Numbered from the stretch's first letter, positions 11,278-22,493 are shown. The stretch is DNA of 64,000 nucleotides from Balanoglossus misakiensis (GCA_040954595.2 CM082577.2:20646001-20710000), one strand, 5' to 3'. Numbers and translations are program-made. Notes: a model not told the origin generated them from the sequence alone.

Positions 11278-11527
11278 GAAAGATGGTTGAATTTCTCCTA
11301 CTATAGACCTCAATCTTACACCATTGAACACATAGTCCGACTTGGCTAATTTTTGTGGGTAACCGATCGACCTTCCATAGCTTATACGGCAAGTAGGATA
11401 AAAAAATATGGTTTGTTTTGTTTTGCAAAAAGTGGTTTTAAAATTCAGACACTTGCAGAAAGAGGAAGAAACGGACACTTGCGTCAAAAATATTATCCAT
11501 CAGGCTACTCTTTAATGGAAAAGTTGG

Positions 11528-11533
11528 AAAAAA
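11528..11533 (-). terminator. Pol III T-run terminator (representative, copy 33)
   Basis: Read on the minus strand, helix I of the gene is followed by TTCA and then six T residues. Equivalent runs of T5 to T9 follow nearly every copy; lengths are noted per gene. RNA polymerase III stops at four or more T, so this is the expected terminator. Exceptions are copies 3, 17, 19 and 28 (lost) and copies 127 and 134 (only T4). Confidence 0.9.
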
Positions 11534-11537
11534 TGAA

Positions 11538-11655
11538 GCCTACAGCACGTAGTATTCCCAGGCGGTCTCCCATCCAAGTACTAACTACGCCCAACGCAGG
11601 TTTGCTTCGGTGATCAGACGAGAACCGGCTTATTCTACGTGGTATGGCCGTAGGC
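11538..11655 (-). rRNA. 5S rRNA copy 33 (reference copy)
   Basis: Consensus body, used here to place the promoter and terminator. RNA 1-8 pairs with 111-118 (helix I), 15-21 with 57-64 (helix II, one bulged U), 29-32 with 45-48 (helix III) and 67-72 with 103-108 (helix V). T6. Confidence 0.97.
11559..11606 (-). promoter_or_regulatory. 5S internal control region (representative, copy 33)
   Basis: Type 1 Pol III promoter inside the gene, bound by TFIIIA. Aligned without gaps to Xenopus numbering, box A is RNA 50-64 (plus 11592-11606), the intermediate element 67-72 (11584-11589) and box C 80-97 (11559-11576, TGGATGGGAGACCGCCTG, the best conserved part). Box A is unusual: the normal YAAGC at 53-57 reads AAACC in every copy inspected. 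Confidence 0.85.
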
Positions 11656-11679
11656 GAAAGATGGTTGAATTTCTCCTAC

Positions 11680-11685
11680 TATAAA
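11680..11685 (-). promoter_or_regulatory. Upstream TATA-like element at -30 to -25 (representative, copy 33)
   Basis: On the minus strand TTTATAG lies 25-30 nt before the first base of the gene in almost every unit. Upstream TATA-like boxes near -30 to -25 are known to help 5S transcription in several invertebrates, fungi and plants. Position and constancy support a role here; activity is inferred. Six copies near the right end have this element lengthened by TATA. Confidence 0.65.
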
Positions 11686-11912
11686 CCTGAATCCTACACC
11701 ATTGAACACATAGTCCGACTTGGCTAATTTTGTGGGTAACCGATCGACCTTCCATAGCTTATAAGGCAAGTGGGATAATAAAATATGGTTGCTTTGTTCT
11801 GCAAAAAGTGTTTTTAGAATTCAGGCACTTTCAGAAAAGGAAGAAACGGACACTTGCGTCAAAAATATTATCCATCAGGCTTCTCTTTAATGGAAAAGTT
11901 GGAAAAAATGAA

Positions 11913-12030
11913 GCCTACAGCACGTAGTATTCCCAGGCGGTCTCCCATCCAAGTACTAAGTACGCCCAACGCAGGTTTGCTTCGGTGATCAGACGAGAAC
12001 CGGCTTATTCTACGTGGTATGGCCGTAGGC
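11913..12030 (-). rRNA. 5S rRNA copy 34
   Basis: G71C; T6. Twin of copies 26 and 29. Confidence 0.92.
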
Positions 12031-12289
12031 GAAGGATTGTTGAATTTCTCCTACTATAAACCTGAATCCTACACCATTGGACACATAGCCCGATCTGGCT
12101 AATTTGTGTGGGTAACCGATCGACCTTCCATAGCTTATAAGGCAAGTAGGGTCAAAAAATATGGTTTGTTTTGTTCTGCAAAAAGTGGTTTTAAAATTCA
12201 GACACTTGCAGAAAGAGGAAGAAACGGACACTTGCGACAAAAATATTATCCATCAGGCTACTCTTTAATGGAAAAGTTGGAAAAATGAA

Positions 12290-12407
12290 GCCTACAGCAC
12301 GTAGTATTCCCAGGTGGTTTCCCATCCAAGTACTAACTACGCCCAACGCAGGTTTGCTTCGGTGATCAGACGAGAACCGGCTTATTCTACGTGGTATGGC
12401 CGTAGGC
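12290..12407 (-). rRNA. 5S rRNA copy 35
   Basis: G89A and G93A; T5. Confidence 0.91.
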
Positions 12408-12667
12408 GAAAGATGGTTGAATTTCTCCTACTATAAACCTCAATCCTACACCATTGAACACATAGTCCGACTTGGCTAATTTTTGTGGGTAACCGATCGA
12501 CCTTCCATAGCTTATACGGCAAGTAGGATAAAAAAATATTGTTTGTTTTGTTTTGCAAAAAGTGGTTTTAAAATTCAGACACTTGCAGAAAGAGGAAGAA
12601 ACGGACACTTGCGACAAAAATATTATCCATCAGGCTACTCTTTAATGGAAAAGTTGGAAAAAATGAA

Positions 12668-12785
12668 GCCTACAGCACGTAGTATTCCCAGGTGGTCTCC
12701 CATCCAAGTACTAACTACGCCCAACGCAGGTTTGCTTCTGTGATCAGACGAGAACCGGCTTATTCTACGTGGTATGGCCGTAGGC
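12668..12785 (-). rRNA. 5S rRNA copy 36
   Basis: C47A and G93A; T6. Confidence 0.92.
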
Positions 12786-13045
12786 GAAAGATGGTTGAAT
12801 TTCTCCTACTATAAACCTCAATCCTACACCATTGAACACATAGTCCGACTTGGCTAATTTTTGTGGGTAACCGATCGACCTTCCATAGCTTATACGGCAA
12901 GTAGGATAAAAAAATATGGTTTGTTTTGTTTTGCAAAAAGTGGTTTTAAAATTCAGACACTTGCAGAAAGAGGAAGAAACGGACACTTGCGTCAAAAATA
13001 TTATCCATCAGGCTACTCTTTAATGGAAAAGTTGGAAAAAATGAA

Positions 13046-13163
13046 GCCTACAGCACGTAGTATTCCCAGGCGGTCTCCCATCCAAGTACTAACTACGCCC
13101 AACGCAGGTTTGCTTCGGTGATCAGACGACAACCGGCTTATTCTACGTGGTATGGCCGTAGGC
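13046..13163 (-). rRNA. 5S rRNA copy 37
   Basis: C34G in loop C; T6. Twin of copy 46. Confidence 0.93.
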
Positions 13164-13423
13164 GAAAGATGGTTGAATTTCTCCTACTATAAACCTCAAT
13201 CCTACACCATTGAACACATAGTCCGACTTGGCTAATTTTTGTGGGTAACCGATCGACCTTCCATAGCTTATACGGCAAGTAGGATAAAAAAATATGGTTT
13301 GTTTTGTTTTGCAAAAAGTGGTTTTAAAATTCAGACACTTGCAGAAAGAGGAAGAAACGGACACTTGCGACAAAAATATTATCCATCAGGCTACTCTTTA
13401 ATGGAAAAGTTGGAAAAAATGAA

Positions 13424-13541
13424 GCCTACAGCACGTAGTATTCCCAGGTGGTCTCCCATCCAAGTACTAACTACGCCCAACGCAGGTTTGCTTCTGTGAT
13501 CAGACGAGAACCGGCTTATTCTACGTGGTATGGCCGTAGGC
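13424..13541 (-). rRNA. 5S rRNA copy 38
   Basis: C47A and G93A; T6. Confidence 0.92.
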
Positions 13542-13800
13542 GAAGGATTGTTGAATTTCTCCTACTATAAACCTGAATCCTACACCATTGGACACATAGC
13601 CCGATCTGGCTAATTTTTGTGGGTAACCGATCGACCTTCCATAGCTTATAAGGCAAGTAGGGTCAAAAAATATGGTTTGTTTTGTTTTGCAAAAAGTGGT
13701 TTTAAAATTCAGACACTTGCAGAAAGAGGAAGAAACGGACACTTGCGAGAAAAATATTATCCATCAGGCTACTCTTTAATGGAAAAGTTGGAAAAATGAA

Positions 13801-13918
13801 GCCTACAGCACGTAGTATTCCCAGGCGGTCTCCCATCCAAGTACTAACTACGCCCAACGCAGGTTTGCTTCGGTGATCAGACGAGAACCGGCTTATTCTA
13901 CGTGGTATGGCCGTAGGC
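13801..13918 (-). rRNA. 5S rRNA copy 39
   Basis: Consensus body as read; T5. Confidence 0.95.
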
Positions 13919-14175
13919 GAAAGATGGTTGAATTTCTCCTACTATAAACCTGAATCCTACACCATTGAACACATAGTCCGACTTGGCTAATTTTGTGGGT
14001 AACCGATCGACCTTCCATAGCTTATAAGGCAAGTGGGATAAAAAAATATGGTTGCTTTGTTCTGCAAAAAGTGGTTTTAGAAGTCAGGCACTTTCAGAAA
14101 AGGAAGAAACGGACACTTGCGACAAAAATGTCATCCATCAGGCTACTCTTTAATGGAAAAGTTGGAAAAAATAAA

Positions 14176-14293
14176 GCCTACAGCACGTAGTATTCCCAGG
14201 CGGTCTCCCATCCAAGTACTAACTACGCCCAACGCAGGTTTGCTTCGGTGATCAGACGAGAACCGGCTTATTCTACGTGGTATGGCCGTAGGC
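14176..14293 (-). rRNA. 5S rRNA copy 40
   Basis: Consensus body as read; T6 preceded by TTTA rather than TTCA. Confidence 0.95.
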
Positions 14294-14553
14294 GAAAGAT
14301 GGTTGAATTTCTCCTACTATAAACCTCAATCCTACACCATTGAACACATAGTCCGACTTGGCTAATTTTTGTGGGTAACCGATCGACCTTCCATAGCTTA
14401 TACGGCAAGTAGGATAAAAAAATATGGTTTGTTTTGTTTTGCAAAAAGTGGTTTTAAAATTCAGACACTTGCAGAAAGAGGAAGAAACGGACACTTGCGT
14501 CAAAAATATTATCAATCAGGCTACTCTTTAATGGAAAAGTTGGAAAAAATGAA

Positions 14554-14671
14554 GCCTACAGCACGTAGTATTCCCAGGCGGTCTCCCATCCAAGTACTAA
14601 CTACGCCCAACGCAGGTTTGCTTCGGTGATCAGACGAGAACCGGCTTATTCTACGTGGTATGGCCGTAGGC
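14554..14671 (-). rRNA. 5S rRNA copy 41
   Basis: Consensus body as read; T6. Confidence 0.95.
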
Positions 14672-14931
14672 GAAAGATGGTTGAATTTCTCCTACTATAA
14701 ACCTCAATCCTACACCATTGAACACATAGTCCGACTTGGCTAATTTTTGTGGGTAACCGATCGACCTTCCATAGCTTATACGGCAAGTAGGATAAAAAAA
14801 TATGGTTTGTTTTGTTTTGCAAAAAGTGGTTTTAAAATTCAGACACTTGCAGAAAGAGGAAGAAACGGACACTTGCGACAAAAATATTATCCATCAGGCT
14901 ACTCTTTAATGGAAAAGTTGGAAAAAATGAA

Positions 14932-15049
14932 GCCTACAGCACGTAGTATTCCCAGGTGGTCTCCCATCCAAGTACTAACTACGCCCAACGCAGGTTTGCT
15001 TCTGTGATCAGACGAGAACCGGCTTATTCTACGTGGTATGGCCGTAGGC
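14932..15049 (-). rRNA. 5S rRNA copy 42
   Basis: C47A and G93A; T6. Confidence 0.92.
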
Positions 15050-15309
15050 GAAAGATGGTTGAATTTCTCCTACTATAAACCTCAATCCTACACCATTGAA
15101 CACATAGTCCGACTTGGCTAATTTTTGTGGGTAACCGATCGACCTTCCATAGCTTATACGGCAAGTAGGATAAAAAAATATGGTTTTTTTTGTTTTGCAA
15201 AAAGTGGTTTTAAAATTCAGACACTTGCAGGAAGAGGAAGAAACGGACACTTGCGTCAAAAATATTATCCATCAGGCTACTCTTTAATGGAAAAGTTGGA
15301 AAAAATGAA

Positions 15310-15427
15310 GCCTACAGCACGTAGTATTCCCAGGCGGTCTCCCATCCAAGTACTAACTACGCCCAACGCAGGTTTGCTTCGGTGATCAGACGAGAACCGG
15401 CTTATTCTACGTGGTATGGCCGTAGGC
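15310..15427 (-). rRNA. 5S rRNA copy 43
   Basis: Consensus body as read; T6. Confidence 0.95.
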
Positions 15428-15684
15428 GAAAGATGGTTGAATTTCTCCTACTATAAACCTGAATCCTACACCATTGAACACATAGTCCGACTTGGCTAAT
15501 TTTGTGGGTAACCGATCGACCTTCCATAGCTTATAAGGCAAGTGGGATAATAAAATATGGTTGCTTTGTTCTGCAAAAAGTGTTTTTAGAATTCAGGCAC
15601 TTTCAGAAAAGGAAGAAACGGACACTTGCGTCAAAAATATTATCCATCAGGCTTCTCTTTAATGGAAAAGTTGGAAAAAATGAA

Positions 15685-15802
15685 GCCTACAGCACGTAGT
15701 ATTCCCAGGCGGTCTCCCATCCAAGTACTAACTACGCCCAACGCAGGTTTGCTTCGGTGATCAGACGAGAACCGGCTTATTCTACGTGGTATGGCCGTAG
15801 GC
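15685..15802 (-). rRNA. 5S rRNA copy 44
   Basis: Consensus body as read; T6. Confidence 0.95.
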
Positions 15803-16064
15803 GAAAGATGGTTGAATTTCTCCTACTATAAACCTCAATCCTACACCATTGAACACATAGTCCGACTTGGCTAATTTTGTGGGTAACCGATCGACCTTCC
15901 ATAGCTTATAAGGCAAGTGGGATAATAAAATATGGTTGCTTTGTTCTGCAAAAAGTGTTTTTAGAATTCAGGCACTTTCAGAAAAGGAAGAAACGGACAC
16001 TTGCGACAAAAATGTTATCCATCAGGCTATACTCTTTAATGGAAAAGTTGGGGAAAAAAATGAA

Positions 16065-16181
16065 GCCTACAGCACGTAGTATTCCCAGGCGGTCTCCCAT
16101 CCAAGTACTAACTACGCCCAACGCAGGTTTGCTTCGGGATCAGACGAGAACCGGCTTATTCTACGTGGTATGGCCGTAGGC
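16065..16181 (-). rRNA. 5S rRNA copy 45, one-base deletion
   Basis: A45 is missing (117 nt), shortening helix III. T7. Confidence 0.9.
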
Positions 16182-16440
16182 GAAAGATGGTTGAATTTCT
16201 CCTACTAAAAACCTGAATCCTACACCATTGAACACATAGTCCGACTTGGCTAATTTTTGTGGGTAACCGATCGACCTTCCATAGCTTATAAGGCAAGTAG
16301 GATCAAAAATATGGTTTGTTTTGTTTTGCAAAAAGTGGTTTTAAAATTCAGACACTTGCAGAAAGAGGAAGAAACGGACACTTGCGTCAAAAATATTATC
16401 CATCAGGCTACTCTTTAATGGAAAAGTTAGAAAAAATGAA

Positions 16441-16558
16441 GCCTACAGCACGTAGTATTCCCAGGCGGTCTCCCATCCAAGTACTAACTACGCCCAACGC
16501 AGGTTTGCTTCGGTGATCAGACGACAACCGGCTTATTCTACGTGGTATGGCCGTAGGC
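16441..16558 (-). rRNA. 5S rRNA copy 46
   Basis: C34G; T6. Confidence 0.93.
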
Positions 16559-16818
16559 GAAAGATGGTTGAATTTCTCCTACTATAAACCTCAATCCTAC
16601 ACCATTGAACACATAGTCCGACTTGGCTAATTTTTGTGGGTAACCGATCGACCTTCCATAGCTTATACGGCAAGTAGGATAAAAAAATATGGTTTGTTTT
16701 GTTTTGCAAAAAGTGGTTTTAAAATTCAGACACTTGCAGAAAGAGGAAGAAACGGACACTTGCGACAAAAATATTATCCATCAGGCTACTCTTTAATGGA
16801 AAAGTTGGAAAAAATGAA

Positions 16819-16936
16819 GCCTACAGCACGTAGTATTCCCAGGTGGTCTCCCATCCAAGTACTAACTACGCCCAACGCAGGTTTGCTTCTGTGATCAGAC
16901 GAGAACCGGCTTATTCTACGTGGTATGGCCGTAGGC
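16819..16936 (-). rRNA. 5S rRNA copy 47
   Basis: C47A and G93A; T6. Last G93A gene before a gap of about 40 kb. Confidence 0.92.
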
Positions 16937-17195
16937 GAAGGATTGTTGAATTTCTCCTACTATAAACCTGAATCCTACACCATTGGACACATAGCCCGAT
17001 CTGGCTAATTTTTGTGGGTAACCGATCGACCTTCCATAGCTTATAAGGCAAGTAGGGTCAAAAAATATGGTTTGTTTTGTTTTGCAAAAAGTGGTTTTAA
17101 AATTCAGACACTTGCAGAAAGAGGAAGAAACGGACACTTGCGAGAAAAATATTATCCATCAGGCTACTCTTTAATGGAAAAGTTGGAAAAATGAA

Positions 17196-17313
17196 GCCTA
17201 CAGCACGTAGTATTCCCAGGCGGTCTCCCATCCAAGTACTAACTACGCCCAACGCAGGTTTGCTTCGGTGATCAGAAGAGAACCGGCTTATTCTACGTGG
17301 TATGGCCGTAGGC
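17196..17313 (-). rRNA. 5S rRNA copy 48
   Basis: G37T in loop C; T5. Confidence 0.93.
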
Positions 17314-17571
17314 GAAAGATGGTTGAATTTCTCCTACTATAAACCTGAATCCTACACCATTGAACACATAGTCCGACTTGGCTAATTTTGTGGGTAACCG
17401 ATCGACCTTCCATAGCTTATAAGGCAAGTGGGATAAAAAAATATGGTTGCTTTGTTCTGCAAAAAGTGGTTTTAGAAGTCAGGCACTTTCAGAAAAGGAA
17501 GAAACGGACACTTGCGACAAAAATGTCATCCATCAGGCTACTCTTTAATGGAAAAGTTGGAAAAAAATGAA

Positions 17572-17689
17572 GCCTACAGCACGTAGTATTCCCAGGCGGT
17601 CTCCCATCCAAGTACTAACTACGCCCAACGCAGGTTTGCTTCGGGGATCAGACGAGAACCGGCTTATTCTACGTTGTATGGCCGTAGGC
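17572..17689 (-). rRNA. 5S rRNA copy 49
   Basis: C15A and A45C; T7. Confidence 0.92.
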
Positions 17690-17948
17690 GAAAAATGGTT
17701 GAATTTCTCCTACTATAAACCTGAATCCTACACCATTGAACACATAGTCCGACTAGGCTAATTTTTGTGGGTAACCGATCGACCTTCCATAGCTTATAAG
17801 GCAAGTAGGATCAAAAATATGGTTTGTTTTGTTTTGCAAAAAGTGGTTTTAAAATTCAGACACTTGCAGAAAGAGGAAGAAATGGACACTTGCGTCAAAA
17901 ATATTATTCATCAGGCTACTCTTTAATGGAAAAGTTGGAAAAAATGAA

Positions 17949-18066
17949 GCCTACAGCACGTAGTATTCCCAGGCGGTCTCCCATCCAAGTACTAACTACG
18001 CCCAACGCAGGTTTGCTTCGGTGATCAGACGAGAACCGGCTTATTCTACGTGGTATGGCCGTAGGC
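17949..18066 (-). rRNA. 5S rRNA copy 50
   Basis: Consensus body as read; T6. Confidence 0.95.
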
Positions 18067-18327
18067 GAAAGATGGTTGAATTTCTCCTACTATAAACCTC
18101 AATCCTACACCATTGAACACATAGTCCGACTTGGCTAATTTTTGTGGGTAACCGATCGACCTTCCATAGCTTATACGGCAAGTAGGATAAAAAAATATGG
18201 TTTGTTTTGTTTTGCAAAAAAGTGGTTTTAAAATTCAGACACTTGCAGAAAGAGGAAGAAATGGACACTTGCGTCAAAAATATTATTCATCAGGCTACTC
18301 TTTAATGGAAAAGTTGGAAAAAATGAA

Positions 18328-18445
18328 GCCTACAGCACGTAGTATTCCCAGGCGGTCTCCCATCCAAGTACTAACTACGCCCAACGCAGGTTTGCTTCGG
18401 TGATCAGAAGAGAACCGGCTTATTCTACGTGGTATGGCCGTAGGC
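18328..18445 (-). rRNA. 5S rRNA copy 51
   Basis: G37T; T6. Twin of copy 48. Confidence 0.93.
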
Positions 18446-18703
18446 GAAAGATGGTTGAATTTCTCCTACTATAAACCTGAATCCTACACCATTGAACACA
18501 TAGTCCGACTTGGCTAATTTTGTGGGTAACCGATCGACCTTCCATAGCTTATAAGGCAAGTGGGATAAAAAAATATGGTTGCTTTGTTCTGCAAAAAGTG
18601 GTTTTAGAAGTCAGGCACTTTCAGAAAAGGAAGAAACGGACACTTGCGACAAAAATGTCATCCATCAGGCTACTCTTTAATGGAAAAGTTGGAAAAAAAT
18701 GAA

Positions 18704-18821
18704 GCCTACAGCACGTAGTATTCCCAGGCGGTCTCCCATCCAAGTACTAACTACGCCCAACGCAGGTTTGCTTCGGGGATCAGACGAGAACCGGCTTATT
18801 CTACGTTGTATGGCCGTAGGC
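18704..18821 (-). rRNA. 5S rRNA copy 52
   Basis: C15A and A45C; T7. Confidence 0.92.
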
Positions 18822-19080
18822 GAAAAATGGTTGAATTTCTCCTACTATAAACCTGAATCCTACACCATTGAACACATAGTCCGACTAGGCTAATTTTTGT
18901 GGGTAACCGATCGACCTTCCATAGCTTATAAGGCAAGTAGGATCAAAAATATGGTTTGTTTTGTTTTGCAAAAAGTGGTTTTAAAATTCAGACACTTGCA
19001 GAAAGAGGAAGAAATGGACACTTGCGTCAAAAATATTATTCATCAGGCTACTCTTTAATGGAAAAGTTGGAAAAAATGAA

Positions 19081-19198
19081 GCCTACAGCACGTAGTATTC
19101 CCAGGCGGTCTCCCATCCAAGTACTAACTACGCCCAACGCAGGTTTGCTTCGGTGATCAGACGAGAACCGGCTTATTCTACGTGGTATGGCCGTAGGC
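19081..19198 (-). rRNA. 5S rRNA copy 53
   Basis: Consensus body as read; T6. Confidence 0.95.
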
Positions 19199-19459
19199 GA
19201 AAGATGGTTGAATTTCTCCTACTATAAACCTCAATCCTACACCATTGAACACATAGTCCGACTTGGCTAATTTTTGTGGGTAACCGATCGACCTTCCATA
19301 GCTTATACGGCAAGTAGGATAAAAAAATATGGTTTGTTTTGTTTTGCAAAAAAGTGGTTTTAAAATTCAGACACTTGCAGAAAGAGGAAGAAACGGACAC
19401 TTGCGACAAAAATATTATCCATCAGGCTACTCTTTAATGGAAAAGTTGGAAAAAATGAA

Positions 19460-19577
19460 GCCTACAGCATGTAGTATTCCCAGGCGGTCTTCCATCCAAG
19501 TACAAACTACGCCCAACGCAGGTTTGCTTCGGTGATCAGACGAGAACCGGCTTATTCTACGTGGTATGGCCGTAGGC
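19460..19577 (-). rRNA. 5S rRNA copy 54
   Basis: G108A, G87A (box C) and A74T; T6. First of the G87A/G108A family. Confidence 0.91.
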
Positions 19578-19836
19578 GAAAGATGGTTGAATTTCTCCTA
19601 CTATAAACCTGAATCCTACACCATTGAACACATAGTCCGACTTGGCTAATTTTTGTGGGTAACCGATCGACCTTCCATAGCTTATAAGCCAAGTAGGATC
19701 AAAAATATGGTTTGTTTTGTTTTGCAAAAAGTGGTTTTAAAATTCAGACACTTGCAGAAAGAGGAAGAAACGGACACTTGCGTCAAAAATATTATCCATC
19801 AGGCTACTCCTTAATGGAAAAGTTGGAAAAAATGAA

Positions 19837-19954
19837 GCCTACAGCACGTAGTATTCCCAGGCGGTCTCCCATCCAAGTACTAACTACGCCCAACGCAGGT
19901 TTGCTTCGGTGATCAGACGAGAACCGGCTTATTCTACGTGGTATGGCCGTAGGC
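19837..19954 (-). rRNA. 5S rRNA copy 55
   Basis: Consensus body as read; T6. Confidence 0.95.
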
Positions 19955-20212
19955 GAAAGATGGTTGAATTTCTCCTACTATAAACCTGAATCCTACACCA
20001 TTGAACACATAGCCCGACTTGGCTAATTTTGTGGGTAACCGATCGACCTTCCATAGCTTATAAGGCAAGTGGGATAAAAAAATATGGTTGCTTTGTTCTG
20101 CAAAAAGTGGTTTTAGAATTCAGGCACTTTCAGAAAAGGAAGAAACGGACACTTGCGACAAAAATGTTATCCATCAGGGTACTCTTTAATGGAAAAGTTG
20201 GAAAAAAATGAA

Positions 20213-20340
20213 GCCTACAGCACGTAGTATTCCCAGGCGGTCTCCCATCCAAGTACTAACTACGCCCAACGCAGGTTTGCTTCGGTGATCAGACGAGAAC
20301 CGGCTTATTCTACGTGGTATGCCACCGTATGGCCGTAGGC
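20213..20340 (-). rRNA. 5S rRNA copy 56, 10-nt insertion
   Basis: 128 nt. Ten bases are added after RNA 14, giving ATACGGTGGCATACCACG, in which GTGG-CATA-CCAC can form a hairpin that would compete with helix II. Promoter boxes intact; T7. First of 13 such copies. Confidence 0.88.
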
Positions 20341-20599
20341 GAAAGATGGTTGAATTTCTCCTACTATAAACCTGAATCCTACACCATTGAACACATAGCC
20401 CGACTTGGCTAATTTTTGTAGGTAACCGATCGACCTTCCATAGCTTATAAGCCAAGTAGGATCAAAAATATGGTTTGTTTTGTTTTGCAAAAAGTGGTTT
20501 TAAAATTCAGACACTTGCAGAAAGAGGAAGAAACGGACACTTAAGACAAAAATATTATCCATCAGGCTACTCTTTAATGGAAAAGTTGGAAAAAATTAA

Positions 20600-20717
20600 G
20601 CCTACAGCACGTAGTATTCCCAGGCGGTCTCCCATCCAAGTACTAACTACGCCCAACGCAGGTTTGCTTCGGGGATCAGACGAGAACCGGCTTATTCTAC
20701 GTGGTATGGCCGTAGGC
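20600..20717 (-). rRNA. 5S rRNA copy 57
   Basis: A45C; T6 after TTAA. Confidence 0.92.
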
Positions 20718-20976
20718 GAAAAGTGGTTGAATTTCTCCTACTATAAACCTGAATCCTACACCATTGAACACATAGTCCGACTTGGCTAATTTTTGTGGGT
20801 AACCGATCGACCTTCCATAGCTTATAAGGCAAGTAGGATCAAAAATATGGTTTGTTTTGTTTTGCAAAAAGTGGTTTTAAAATTCAGACACTTGCAGAAA
20901 GAGGAAGAAACGGACACTTGCGTCAAAAATATTATCCATCAGGCTACTCTTTAATGGAAAAGTTGGAAAAAATGAA

Positions 20977-21094
20977 GCCTACAGCATGTAGTATTCCCAG
21001 GCGGTCTTCCATCCAAGTACTAACTACGCCCAACGCACGTTTGCTTCGGTGATCAGACGAGAACCGGCTTATTCTACGTGGTATGGCCGTAGGC
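20977..21094 (-). rRNA. 5S rRNA copy 58
   Basis: G87A, G108A and C57G (helix II); T6. Confidence 0.91.
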
Positions 21095-21353
21095 GAAAAG
21101 TGGTTGAATTTCTCCTACTATAAACCTGAATCCTACACCATTGAACACATAGTCCGACTTGGCTAATTTTTGTGGGTAACCGATCGACCTTCCATAGCTT
21201 ATAAGGCAAGTAGGATCAAAAATATGGTTTGTTTTGTTTTGCAAAAAGTGGTTTTAAAATTCAGACACTTGCAGAAAGAGGAAGAAACGGACACTTGCGT
21301 CAAAAATATTATCCATCAGGCTACTCTTTAATGGAAAAGTTGGAAAAAATGAA

Positions 21354-21471
21354 GCCTACAGCATGTAGTATTCCCAGGCGGTCTTCCATCCAAGTACTAA
21401 CTACGCCCAACGCAGGTTTGCTTCGGTGATCAGACGAGAACCGGCTTATTCTACGTGGTATGGCCGTAGGC
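21354..21471 (-). rRNA. 5S rRNA copy 59
   Basis: G87A and G108A; T6. Confidence 0.92.
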
Positions 21472-21730
21472 GAAAGATGGTTGAATTTCTCCTACTATAA
21501 ACCTGAATCCTACACCAATGAACACATAGTCCGACTTGGCTAATTTTTGTGGGTAACCGATCGACCTTCCATAGCTTATAAGCCAAGTAGGATCAAAAAT
21601 ATGGTTTGTTTTGTTTTGCAAAAAGTGGTTTTAAAATTCAGACACTTGCAGAAAGAGGAAGAAACGGACACTTGCGTCAAAAATATTATCCATCAGGCTA
21701 CTCTTTAATGGAAAAGTTGGAAAAAATGAA

Positions 21731-21848
21731 GCCTACAGCACGTAGTATTCCCAGGCGGTCTCCCATCCAAGTACTAACTACGCCCAACGCAGGTTTGCTT
21801 CGGTGATCAGACGAGAACCGGCTTATTCTACGTGGTATGGCCGTAGGC
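21731..21848 (-). rRNA. 5S rRNA copy 60
   Basis: Consensus body as read; T6. Confidence 0.95.
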
Positions 21849-22106
21849 GAAAGATGGTTGAATTTCTCCTACTATAAACCTGAATCCTACACCATTGAAC
21901 ACATAGCCCGACTTGGCTAATTTTGTGGGTAACCGATCGACCTTCCATAGCTTATAAGGCAAGTGGGATAAAAAAATATGGTTGCTTTGTTCTGCAAAAA
22001 GTGGTTTTAGAATTCAGGCACTTTCAGAAAAGGAAGAAACGGACACTTGCGACAAAAATGTTATCCATCAGGCTACTCTTTAATGGAAAAGTTGGAAAAA
22101 AATGAA

Positions 22107-22234
22107 GCCTACAGCACGTAGTATTCCCAGGCGGTCTCCCATCCAAGTACTAACTACGCCCAACGCAGGTTTGCTTCGGTGATCAGACGAGAACCGGCTT
22201 ATTCTACGTGGTATGCCACCGTATGGCCGTAGGC
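22107..22234 (-). rRNA. 5S rRNA copy 61, 10-nt insertion
   Basis: 128 nt; T7. Twin of copy 56. Confidence 0.88.
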
Positions 22235-22493
22235 GAAAGATGGTTGAATTTCTCCTACTATAAACCTGAATCCTACACCATTGAACACATAGCCCGACTT
22301 GGCTAATTTTTGTGGGTAACCGATCGACCTTCCATAGCTTATAAGCCAAGTAGGATCAAAAATATGGTTTGTTTTGTTTTGCAAAAAGTGGTTTTAAAAT
22401 TCAGACACTTGCAGAAAGAGGAAGAAACGGACACTTAAGACAAAAATATTATCCATCAGGCTACTCTTTAATGGAAAAGTTGGAAAAAATTAA

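Larger units (their letters stand above)
10860..11940. repeat. Higher-order repeat block, second copy at about 14632-15712
   Basis: Offset 3772 bp (ten monomers); copies 32-34 correspond to 42-44 with the same order of spacer types, including the gtgggataataaaat spacer with ggcttctcttt. Edges are approximate; copy 34 carries G71C and copy 44 does not. Confidence 0.75.
13046..14170. repeat. Higher-order repeat block, second copy at about 16441-17565
   Basis: Offset 3395 bp (nine monomers). Copies 37-39 match 46-48. The shared C34G (acgacaacc on plus) in copies 37 and 46 and the cttgcgagaaaaat spacer are good tracers. Confidence 0.8.
17196..18250. repeat. Three-monomer repeat, second copy at about 18328-19382
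   Basis: Offset 1132 bp. Copies 48-50 match 51-53, sharing G37T, C15A with A45C, and a one-base longer A-run in the following spacer. Confidence 0.85.
19640..20990. repeat. Five-monomer repeat, second copy at about 21534-22884
   Basis: Offset 1894 bp. Copies 55-58 match 60-63: consensus gene, 10-nt insertion gene, A45C gene, G87A/G108A gene. Single-base differences occur (catcagggt at 20175 against catcaggct). Confidence 0.8.

Noticed and set aside
11723-11733. Sm-site-like aatttttg followed by tggg on the plus strand, suggesting a linked SL RNA or U snRNA gene
   Set aside because: No convincing splice donor with an upstream exon and no stable stem-loops flank it. The site varies freely among units (ttttg, tttttg, tatttg, ttattg, ttgtg), which is not expected of an Sm site.
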